Shown here: in pieces, positions 55,801 through 64,000 of the stretch | How positions within the stretch are numbered: position 1 is the first letter of the stretch | Layout of the letters: each line of letters starts with the position of its first letter | From: Tausonia pullulans | Taxonomy: Eukaryota > Basidiomycota > Tremellomycetes > Cystofilobasidiales > Mrakiaceae | Reading direction: 5' to 3' | Length of the DNA stretch: 64,000 bases | Assembly (NCBI GenBank): GCA_951802195.1 | Contig: OX637620.1 | Location: 1,736,001-1,800,000 of the forward strand | Notes under the pieces: model-generated | The model's input: the letters and a program-made list of their open reading frames with translations, nothing else | Database searches by the model: none | Told to the model about the DNA's origin: nothing | Made by a program: the position numbers and the translations under genes

Positions 55801-57700
55801 CGATGGCGAGGACGCGACGCTCACGTTCCTCCCGACCGCCATCGACAGCAGCGATGACGACGACGAGGCCGACGATGAGGCTCGGGCGTTCAGCGACGAG
55901 CGACACGAGTCTCAACAGTACTACTTCGACAAAGGCGCTCGCGGCGACGAAGAAGATGACGACATGCATCGCGCTTCGGCGGACATCGGCAACCTCATGT
56001 TCGCTTCCGACTCGGAAGATGAGGAAGATGATGATGAGATCTTGAAGATCACACCGCGCTTCTCGTCTGAGGCAACCTTGCCTGCCACTGTGGCTTCCCC
56101 CGATCCCAACTCGAACTCAACCGAAGTCATCGAAACTGCCTCGTTCCGGTCCGACTCAACCCATAGCACCGCTCGGGAAATTGCTCGCCCGTCCTCGGCT
56201 GCTAGCTCCACAAGCGTCTACACGGCACTGGCGCGCGATCGGCCCCACCAGCAGACGCCTACCTTTGGACGGAGCGAGTCGACAAATCACGGCACAGAGG
56301 ACATAGTTCCCCTTCCCTCCAGCATCCCGGCAGCCGACGTCGAGGCATCATCAGCGCCCGAGCCCGCTGCGGCCGCTTCCAACGTCCCCGAAACGTCGCC
56401 TTCGACCCCAGCACTGGTGGCACGTGTGCCTACCTCGCTCTCCATCGCTCCGGCTCTCCTCAACCCGGTCGTGCTTACTCCCCGAGCGTCTCTCTCTCGG
56501 GCCCGTAGCTCGTCCGCTGTCCAGACCCTCGGGGTGGCCGACGCTGCGGCGAAGACCATCAAGAAGAAGTCCTCCTTCACCTTTGCGAGTCCTGCGGCGC
56601 CCGTTCGAGTGAAGGAGCGACCTAAGGCCCCCATGGGGTCGTCGTCGACAACGCATGCTTCACCAGTCCGTGTCCGTACCTCGACCTCCCTTGCCAACCT
56701 CCGGGCCACGGCCAGTGGTGCTCAGCAACAAGGGGGCGCCAGCGCCGGCAGCGGCGTTCACGTCCGCGACACAAGCGCTGCGCTTCTCTGTTCGCCGAAG
56801 AACGGGTCGTCGATGTCTCGTCACGGCAAGTCCTCGGTTCCGACGTCCCCATCCAAAGCGGCCTTTGTCCGTGGACCGGTCGTCATTGGCGGCCAGCGTG
56901 CACTCACGTCACCCCGAGCCGCGGTCGACCCTACGGCGGTGCACTCCTCGCCTACCTTGGGGCCCCCAGCACTTGCGCCCTCGACGCTCTCGGATTCTGG
57001 CTCGTCCTCAGACCAGAGCAGCCCGCCACTCCCCTCGGCGCACCGACTGTCCGTCACAGGCACGCCTTCGCCGCATCTCTTCTACACGAACAAGCACCTC
57101 TCCCAGTCCTTCAAGGACGGTCTTGGCTCGGCCGGCAACCCCCTCGACGACCATTCCCGAGCCCAGTCCCCTGTCAGCAACCGGCCGCACTCGAGCGCCG
57201 ACGTGTATGCCCTCGGCGGTGGGCTCTCGATTCGAGGGGGCACCATCGCGGGCAAGAACGCTGCACTCCCGAGCGTCAAGACGAAGATCCAGGCGCTCGA
57301 GCACCGCAACGACGCCCTTCGCGAGTTCACGAGCCCGACGTCGATGGCTGCCCCGGTGCTCCAACTCAAGCGGTCCCAAACCCTCCTCGGCGGCGAGCAC
57401 CGGACAACCGTCAATGCTGGCAGACCGCCATCGACGTCGAGCGTCTGGGAGGGACCTGAGGAACGCCTCACTGACCGCCCGGTGTCAGTCGTTCACGGGC
57501 AAAAGCGGCACACACACACTCCGCATGTGTCCATCGATTCGCTGTCGTACATGAGTGTCAAGTCCAAGGCTTCGCTCGCTGAAGGCGGCCTCTCCCGCGC
57601 GCCTAGTAATGTTTCCTTCCGCGCGCCAATGTTCCGGTCTCTCGCTGGTTCAGAGGGAGGGGTGACGCCGGCAGTAGTCCCTTCTTCCCCTCGGTCTTGA
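52869..57700 (+). CDS. Large arrestin-like protein with acidic disordered tail
   Basis: Probably an alpha-arrestin-type adaptor, a group that recruits ubiquitin ligase to membrane transporters; the specific role is not readable. The first ~330 residues are disordered (His/Gln/Pro-rich). The arrestin-like portion spans exons from 53934: VALERETLVEGGDARGRMSV, VYVGAGKVRVVGFE, DVPSHNARHIFYHHSYTLP, then HELPFALPLPITHF and GSIRYILIASLKLYFP. The second sandwich ends with RLIEVSYFVRVSANNAVHAE followed by IPIRVINFLSV, the usual close of the arrestin C domain. The remaining ~830 residues are disordered, with Asp/Glu runs at 55740-55870 and 56010-56040 and many SP sites. Obvious PPxY motifs were not seen. 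A 3' splice site near 53933 is AAG. Convergent with the kinesin gene. Confidence 0.78.
54122..54154 (+). repeat. Interrupted poly-C tract in arrestin-gene intron
   Basis: CCTCCCCCCCCCTCCCCCCC-type run, interrupted by single T, on the coding strand shortly before a CGCAG 3' splice site. Confidence 0.8.
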
Positions 57701-57925
57701 TTTTCTTGATCTCATTCGATCTTCTTATATACTTGTTTGCTGCCTTTAATGTCCTGTCTTTCCCCTCCCTCATTGAGCGATGCCCCTCCCTCCGCTGCTA
57801 TCTATCTTGCCTTATGTTTCCCTATCTTCTCGGATCTATAGGTTGTATCACTTTCTTCTCCTCTTTTTACCTTCTAAACATATCATGATGCATTCATTAC
57901 TCCACAAAGCTCCATCCCAACCCCA

Positions 57926-60370
57926 TCAGTCGTACACCGAACTGCTTAACTTGGCCTTGGCCTTGAGGTGCTCCTTTCGCTCCGCCTGCCTCGACGAGTG
58001 TTTAAGTGCCCACATCTTACGCCGGACACCGAGCGCATAGTCGTCCGTCACTTCGACGCCTTCCTTGGCGGCGTCGAGGACTCGAGCGACGAACTGGGCC
58101 TCCTGGTAAGGGTGAATAGGAGAGGTCGTCAGTCTACGAACGGCTAAAGATGGATTGCTTTGAGGTGTTCACGCACTCCTAGCTCCAGAAGGGTTTTGCC
58201 CCTCCATGGGGGCGGGCAGAACAGCTCGCCATCCACCTTGGTTCCAAATTCCTTCTCGACCCAGTCTTGCACCTGGAGGCAACGCGGCGGGTCATCGGTT
58301 AGCGAACGAGACGAGAGACAGAACCCCCCTCCCTCCCTCTTTTTCGGCACGAGCGAACCTGCATGCAGGTCCAGGCGATCGGGTCTCGCTGGACGAGTCG
58401 GCTGGCGAGGATATGCGGAGTATGGGCGTTTTTGGCCTCAACTATGAAGCAGGCGTGACCGGAAGTCAGCTCTGCAGTATGCCTTCGGAACGTGGAGGGA
58501 TAACCCACCCGTCGTCGACCAAAGGAGGAGATAGAACTTCTTGGCTGCCAGAGCGGTGAGGTTCGCACCGGGCTTCTGGGATGCCAGGGCGAGCTCGACA
58601 AATTCGTCCTCCGAGAGCCCCGAGATGGAGAGACCAGTGTGGTGATCGCCAGCCATACCTGGCAGGGGAGAAACTGGATGTCAGGATCACTCAGGAGCCA
58701 AGAGAAGGAAGGGCACAGGGGATCGACGCACGCTGCGCGTCGCATTTCGTGCTGTTCTGCGAGATCCAGGCCTTGAGTTTCTTGTTGTCCCAGGTCGAAG
58801 GTGGTGACTTGGACGTATCCACGAGTTTGGTTGGAATGACCCGAAAAGGCTCGCAGTAGGCCAGCGTGCTGTCCGAGTGAGATGCATCCGAGAGGTGAGG
58901 CGAAGCGTGGGCGATGATAATTGTCTTGGAAATCTGGGTCGACTCAAGGTCAAAGACGGCCTGTAACGAGGTAGGTCAGTGAGGGGTCTCCAAGACAACC
59001 GCTGAGGGGGACTCGGGGGTTTCTTACTTTGAGCGCCATAGTGAGTTTGGAACTCCGGTAAGGGACGTGCTGGAACTCGCCCTTAGTCCGGCGCGTCTCG
59101 CTGTAGCAGACCGACATGTCAGCCTTGAGTAAGAGCCGATCGCATTGGCAACTTTTCTCACATTTGAGCCCGCGACCGAACGCAATCCTTGAGACAGTAC
59201 AAACTCTCGTTGATCATCCTGCTCTCCTCGGCGCGTTCTCGCCCGTGGTCCTCCCGGTCGGCAGCCCGTTCACTTCCAGCCAGGTCGACGATCATGAGCT
59301 TGCCCCGCGTGAGGTTTGGGAAGAGCCGGTTCTTTATGCTGACTGTGACGAGGCAGTGCGAGCGGGACGACGTGTCGTTCTTCTTAGTCGCTGAGGTCGC
59401 TCGGGAGGCCGATGCCTGGCTGATCAGGGCGGAGAGCGCAGAGGGAGAGTCGACGACGTGGTGCGACGCTGAGGTGACGATGTGGCCGTGCTAAATGAAT
59501 ATACATGGAATAGATCAGCGTTCTGAAAGATTGTCGGCTAGCGGGTTGGAAGATCAACCTTGTCTTCGGTGATCTCGACAGCTGCATTGAGGGGTTCCTC
59601 GGCGAGCAGGTCGCGAGACTTGGAGCCGAGGATCTCGATGCATGAGAGTGAGATCTCAAAGACCTCTGTCGATGGGAGGTTCGATGAGGGGAAATTCTCC
59701 TTGGCGAAACCCGCGGAGAGCTCAAAGAGAGCGGTTGAAGCTAGGTGTTTGAGGGCCTGAATGGTGTGAGTCTAGACAAGAAGAACAAGTCAGATCTGCT
59801 ACGCATCGTGACATCACCCCCCAGAAACGTACCTTGCCACTTCCCGTCTGACCATAGGCCAGGAGGAGGCCTACACCTCCGCCCAGGACCGTCTCGATGA
59901 CCTGCGCAAGAGCGGGTGAAGCCGACGAAAGGTCAGAGCCACAAACAAGTAAGAGGGAGAGACCGCTGTCGCCTCTGACCTTCTGCTGGCGCACGAGGTC
60001 TTCAAAGATGGCCTCATTGGACGCTGAGGGTCCATAGGCGTAGTCGGCCTGATACTCCTTGGGCATGAGGACAACACCATTCCACTGAGCGAGAAAGGCA
60101 AGGAAATACGCGCGTCCATTTGTCGTTAGCCTTCCCCTCGTCGCGCGTTGCAGCCTCTATTGCTCTTTGCACCTTCTTCACTGGCACCGTAACCGACATC
60201 TTGCGGCCCTCGACGCTGATGCCGCTGTGAGGCCCGTCAGGTCCGGCCGCCTCAACCTCGGGGGCAAGGAACGGCCTTGTCCGCAAGGCAACAACGACGG
60301 CTTGTTGCTTGGGGCGAAACTCCTGCACGGTGGTAGAGGAGGAAGAAGAGAGGGCAGGAGCTGGAGACAT
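57926..60370 (-). CDS. Kinesin motor protein (kinesin-13-like, tentative)
   Basis: A microtubule motor ATPase with an N-terminal motor. Segments in order are VVVALRTRPFL (first strand), QADYAYGPSASNEAIFEDLV, LLLAYGQTGSGKTHT (P-loop), TEVFEISLSCIEILGSKSRD, NDTSSRSHCLVTVSI (switch I), KLMIVDLAGSERA (switch II), MINESLYCLKDCVRSR and VPYRSSKLTMALKAVFD. The short N-terminus and the MINESL.CLKDC.R pattern recall kinesin-13, but the neck region is not diagnostic. After the motor comes about 200 residues, including DEFVELALASQKPGANLTAL and WVEKEFGTKVDGELF, PPPWRGKTLLELGV, which I do not recognise. No long coiled coil is evident, which also fits a depolymerase-type or unusual kinesin. The stop at 57926-57928 follows SSVYD. 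Confidence 0.85.
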
Positions 60371-60636
60371 CTAGAAAGAAAGATGGATGATGGAAGTTGG
60401 GATACAAACAAAGCAAAGGAGGAAGCCGGACCGGAAGGTCGGTCAACCTACCAACAAGCGAGAAGGTCGCGGACGACCGCGGTCGCTTCGCCTCGCCTCG
60501 TCTTTCCGCAATCTCTAGCGAAGACAGCCGCGTCGGGACGCGTGGGTTCACATGGGACAGCGAAAGTAACGGAAAAGCTCCATTCAAACAAGGTCTAAGC
60601 ACTCAATCGAACAGAGACCGTCTCGCTTAGGACTGC

Positions 60637-62057
60637 CTAATCGAGATTGCGCTGAGGCTGCTGAAGACGACGCTCCTTCTCGGCCAGCGAGGCTTAAGGG
60701 GGAGAAAATGTGAGGTCAGGGATAAGGGATAGCGAAAGATAAGAGAAGCGAGAGAGAGCTAACCCTTGAAAGCGCCGACCTTGTCCTCCTTCGTCGCGTT
60801 ATAGTCAACCTGTAAGAGAAGAAGGGAGGTGAGCGGCCAGGCCCAGAGCAGACATGAGGGAGGGCCAGTCCACCCACGGTGACCTGGTTGAAAGGGTTGT
60901 CCGGGTGCTTCTGGAACTGCTTGAAAAGCCTCTCCTTGTATTGCTGGAGCCGAAGTCCGGGTTGCTGGGCGAGAAGCAGAGTGAGGTCAACGTTCCCGTC
61001 GTGAGGCAGAAGCAGGCCGATGCTCACCTCCTTGCGAATGATGGGCAGCTCCTCCTCCATGTACTTCTCGAGAGCCGCCTTGAAGCGACTAAGAAAGCGA
61101 TGGAGGGTCGTCAGTGGCCGAGAGCGGGCTGTAGGGAAAGTAGAAGAAGGACGAACCGCTCAGGGTGCGCCTCAACCTCGGCCGCCTTGGATCCCATGCT
61201 GGCTTTGTCGGCTGGACGTGGGCGAGAAGTTTGTCAATGTGAAGTCGAAAGAGAAACGTCTCCAGGGCTTGATCTCACTTTTGGTGTTGACGATCTCCAG
61301 GGCGTCGAGCATGTTGCTGCAGGAGGAGGGTCGGCTGTCAGTTGACAGCAGTGATCCCGGCGAATCCATGCGTAGTATGACACGCACTCAATGCCCGTCG
61401 CCTCAAGATGCTGTAGAACGAATGACGGGATTCATCAGAACACAGATCTTCCACCGCTCAATTCGCATTTGACTCACCACGACCGGCTCAGTCGGGTCCG
61501 CCTCAACGACCTTCATCGACGCAAGTCCGCCTCCGGCCGCGATGGCGCCTGGTCCGGCAGGTCGTTCGACCTTCTTCTCAACCTTCTTCGTCTTGCTTGC
61601 AGCTCCCCCAGCCTTGGCCTGGTGGATCAAGCGTAGATTCAGCACCTAACTCGCCTAGACGACGCGCCTGGACGCTCCGGGGGACACGCGCGCACCTTAG
61701 GCTTGGAAGGCATCGCCGCCTCTTCGGCCGCAAGAAGGCGAGCAGCCTCACTCTTCCGAGCCAGCTCAGCTGCCCGCTTCTCTTCCTTGGACATGTCCTT
61801 GGATTTCGCGCCTGGCCAAGGGGATTAGGAATCAGAAAGGGAGCCTTCGAGGAGAAGATGGTGCTCGGCGACTCACCATCCTTCCACTTGTCGGCCTCCT
61901 TCTGCTCGGCGTCCTTCTTCTTCTGAGCGTCCTTAACCTTAGCGTTCTCCTCCTTGACGGCCTTGCCTCCTTTTCCTGTTGACAGGCAAGCACGCGAGAA
62001 CTTGCGTCAGCGAAGACAGACACGAGCTGAGCGAGACAGATCGGGCGTCCCACCCAT
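60637..62057 (-). CDS. CCDC124/OXS1-family ribosome-associated protein
   Basis: Homologues (CCDC124, yeast Lso2, fission yeast Oxs1) associate with ribosomes or respond to oxidative stress. The reading begins with a 4-nt exon ATGG (62054-62057). A GTGGGA donor and an intron to 61976 follow, then GKGGKAVKEENAKVKDAQKK. A highly charged helical N-terminal half (KWKDGAKSKDMSKEEKRAAE, LARKSEAARLLAAEE) follows. The conserved C-terminal domain reads IDNMLDALEIVN, EAHPERRFKAALEKYMEEEL, LRLQQYKERLFKQFQKHPDN and PFNQVTVDYNATKEDKVGAF. The HPE.R.KAA...(F/Y)...LP .. NPFNQ pattern is diagnostic of the family. The end is LQQPQRNLD. The 4-nt start exon rests on splice consensus and the otherwise missing start; an unspliced ATG leads quickly out of frame. 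Divergent from the HAD gene. Confidence 0.85.
62054..62057 (-). other. 4-nt start exon (ATGG) of the CCDC124-like gene
   Basis: ATGG is followed by GTGGGA; the intron ends CAACAG at 61976, and the next exon starts GAAAAGGAGG. Joining gives M-G-K-G-G-K, continuous with the charged N-terminal helix. Confidence 0.65.
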
Positions 62058-62389
62058 AGTTGTGAGTGTCGCTGGTGGTGATGAGGGGTGTATGTGCTGC
62101 TGGGTGTGTGGGTGTGGCGGTGTGGACGGTTCTGCTGCTGTGAGCTGGCGGTGAGGCGAGGAGAAAAGGTGGTGGTTGTCGAGGTAAGCGCGAGGATCTG
62201 GATGACGCTTCTTTCTCGCGTCTTCCCTCTCTCTGACCCCTCCCCTGGCCTTCGGTAATCTTATCCATCCGTCGGGTCCCACCTCCGACAGTCCGCGTCC
62301 CCTCCAGCCCTCTTGCCTCTCTTTTACAACGACCAGCTGCTTCTTCACAAACCGGGGCCCCTCTTCCTTCCAAACCAGACCAGCCAGCC

Positions 62390-63705
62390 ATGTCAAGACC
62401 GCGGATACGGCTTGTCCTCTTCGACGCCTTCGTCCGTCCCCGTCTCTTCTGTCTCCCGTCCCCGATCGTGTCGAAAGCAAGGGCTCATCTTTCTTGGTCG
62501 AACAGGACACTCTAGTTCGTACTCCCATGCTTCTGCCGGCGCCTCTAGCCTCTGTTTCGCGATGCTCACATCGCCAGCCCTCGCGCTCTGCATCAGATCA
62601 CGCCTCGGCTGCCGATTCACAGGCAATATGCCGAGGAGGCTTGTCGGGCAGGCCTGACTAACATATCTGAGGATGATGTCCGGCGAGGTTTCAAGATAGG
62701 TCAATCAGTGTCGACGGTGGCAGACAAGCATGTGCTGTGGTAGCTTAACTATCCACCTTGCTTCGCAGCCTTCCCGGCACTGAACGCACAACACCCTCTC
62801 TACGGCCTCAAGTCGGCACCACCCCTCACGGTCGATGAGTGGTGGTCATTGCTCATTGAGCAGACAATGGTCGAAGCAGGCGCAGGCGCTGACGGTGCGT
62901 AGCTTGCCGCTCGCTGCCATCGTTGTGTTCTCATGCTAATTCGTTCTTTCTCTCACCTGATCAGACGTACGAACAGCTCTCTCAAGCCTGGGGCCACGCC
63001 TTCTGGAGCGGTTCTCGTCCTCGGAGGGGTATCGGGCGTTCGACGACGTTCTCCCTGCTCGTTCGTCATCCCGGGTCCCTTTCTCCTCAGCATCAAGTGC
63101 TGACAATGAAATAACCCAATTCAGTCAAGGGCCTGCAAGCGCTCGGAGTGGAGACTGCCGTCCTCTCCAACGCCGATTCGCGCATCTGTCCGTCCCTTTG
63201 ATTTCACTCTGGCTCGACAGCCTTTGCTGACGTGCCCGACCCGCCTTCGCAGTGAAAGTCCTTGATTCGCTCGCTCTCACCCCTCACTTTACCTCGCCAC
63301 CGACCCTCAATTACACCTGCGGCTTTTCCAAGCCCGACCCGCGCATCTTCCAAGCCGCCTGCAGCCAGGCCCGAGGGGGCGGAGTTCGACCCGAGGAGGC
63401 CCTCATGGTCGGAGACGAACTAGAGGCGTAAGTCGTCCGCTCTTCCGTTCCCCGACATTATCGAGAGCTGACTTGTCATCCCGCTGATGCTGCTTCTCGC
63501 GACGTGCTCGTTGTGTCTCCTAAGAGACTACCTAGGCTCAGAGGCAGCAGGTCTCCATGGCGCGCTCATCCGCCGCGACGGCAATTTCTCAGATGGTGCC
63601 AAGCGGGTAGCCACGGAGGACCTTGAGGGCATTCGGACGATTCGCTCGCTCGAAGAGCTTGTCGAGATTGTGCGCGCGTGGAATGAGGGGTGCGGTACCG
63701 CCTGA
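62390..63705 (+). CDS. HAD-superfamily hydrolase, HDHD3-like
   Basis: A haloacid-dehalogenase-type phosphatase of unknown substrate. Exon 1 (62390-62431) gives MSRPRIRLVLFDAF. A 9-nt exon (62506-62514) adds DTL, and the next exon (from 62605) begins ITPRLPIHRQYAEEACRAGL. Together they restore motif I, FDAFDTLITPR, with the nucleophile Asp. Then LYGLKSAPPLTVDEWWSLLI (cap domain typical of HDHD3), ERFSSSEGYRAFDDVLP, GVETAVLSNADSRI (motif II, with Ser), TCGFSKPDPRIFQAA (motif III Lys) and EALMVGDELEADYLGSEAAG (motif IV acidic pair). The C-terminus is AWNEGCGTA. The length of about 270 residues fits the family. Divergent from the CCDC124-like gene; its stop is 73 nt from the convergent partial gene. 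Confidence 0.87.
62506..62514 (+). other. 9-nt microexon of the HAD hydrolase gene
   Basis: GACACTCTA sits between GAACAG and a GTTCGT donor. Upstream exon ends GACGCCTTC and the next begins ATCACGCCT. The nine bases encode D-T-L, completing the catalytic motif DxDT-like stretch D-A-F-D-T-L. Confidence 0.8.
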
Positions 63706-63778
63706 GCGTCGGGCGGCGGCGGCCTGATACATCAACGAATGTGGCAAAGAAGCCCGGCGGCTGAGGCTTGGGACAAGA

Positions 63779-64000
63779 TCATGCAGAGGCTGTAGCAGTG
63801 TCGCCCGCAGGCTTCCTACTCTCCCGCTCCATCTGGGCGACTTGCTCTTCGGCGCTGCGGACGAGCGCGTTGAGCTCGACAAATGTCTCAGAGACAGTCG
63901 TGACCTGAATAAAGAACACCTTAGCGAGAGATCGAGTCGACAGGAAAGAGAGGTACCAAGGCGCCAACTCACGTATCGATCGTACTCCCCGAGGAGATCG
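63779..64000 (-). CDS. 3' end of a possible dynactin p24 (DCTN3)-like gene
   Basis: The gene runs off the right edge; two exons are visible. The edge exon ends DLLGEYDRY before a GTGAGT donor near 63972. The last exon, after TATTCAG, reads VTTVSETFVELNALVRSAEE and QVAQMERESRKPAGD, ending TATASA with the stop at 63779-63781. A short helical end with Y...V...S..FV..N.L....E recalls the C-terminus of dynactin p24 (SKQFVQWDELLCQLE in animals). Only about 50 residues are available, so other coiled-coil proteins are equally possible. A partial gene is well supported; the identity is a guess. Confidence 0.45.
   Translation of the reverse strand, partial: RSPRGVRSIRELAPWYLSFLSTRSLAKVFFIQVTTVSETFVELNALVRSAEEQVAQMERESRKPAGDTATASA

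Noticed and set aside
1-64000. Secondary-metabolite or detoxification gene cluster
   Set aside because: Genes are unrelated housekeeping functions; no polyketide, peptide, terpene or P450 enzyme is present.

Overview
The window is nuclear DNA of a fungus, most likely a basidiomycete yeast of the Pucciniomycotina (Rhodotorula / Rhodosporidium / Sporobolomyces type). It is GC-rich and gene-dense, and nearly every gene is cut by several 50-250 nt introns. These start GTGAGT/GTGCGT/GTACGT and often carry a CTGAC-like branch motif just before the 3' splice site. The serine/proline-rich disordered proteins also fit that group. The lineage call is inference; no rRNA or species marker is present. Products were assigned by reading conserved motifs in exons joined by eye, so exon borders are approximate unless positions are given.

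Layout, left to right: the 3' end of a senescence/spartin-domain gene (+); PRO1 glutamate 5-kinase (-) head-to-head with TRP2 anthranilate synthase (+); RAD18 ubiquitin ligase (+); bifunctional 6-phosphofructo-2-kinase/fructose-2,6-bisphosphatase (-) head-to-head with dynactin p27/DCTN6 (+); APC5 (-) head-to-head with HAT1 (+); a long serine-rich protein of unknown function (+); an MFS transporter (-) head-to-head with a putative GDS1-like/APSES-like nuclear regulator (+). A gene-poor stretch of about 2 kb follows, with a relic of an extended SDR gene and a tRNA-Arg(ACG). Then come a PIG3-type quinone oxidoreductase (+), kinetochore SPC24 (-) head-to-head with mitochondrial citrate synthase (+), acetate kinase (-), VTS1/Smaug (-) head-to-head with a RAB11/YPT31 GTPase (+), UPF3 (-) head-to-head with SIP5 (+), a very large arrestin-like protein (+), a kinesin (-), a CCDC124/OXS1-type ribosome-associated protein (-) head-to-head with an HDHD3-type HAD hydrolase (+), and the 3' end of a possible dynactin p24-like gene (-).

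The genes are mostly unrelated housekeeping genes rather than a pathway cluster. Three groupings stand out. PRO1 and TRP2 share a promoter with three TGACTC (Gcn4/Cpc1-type) hexamers. Several genes serve mitosis and microtubules (APC5, SPC24, kinesin, DCTN6 and possibly a second dynactin subunit). Central carbon genes are scattered through the window (PFKFB, citrate synthase, acetate kinase, MFS). I see no mobile element, virus relic, CRISPR array or biosynthetic cluster.

The most unusual signal is in the splicing. Internal exons of 5, 9 and 10 nt have to be included to recover invariant residues of a Rab P-loop, a HAD catalytic motif and a RING-like zinc site. One coding sequence appears to begin with a 4-nt exon. 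Recurrent GTTCGT 5' splice sites and AAG 3' splice sites accompany them.
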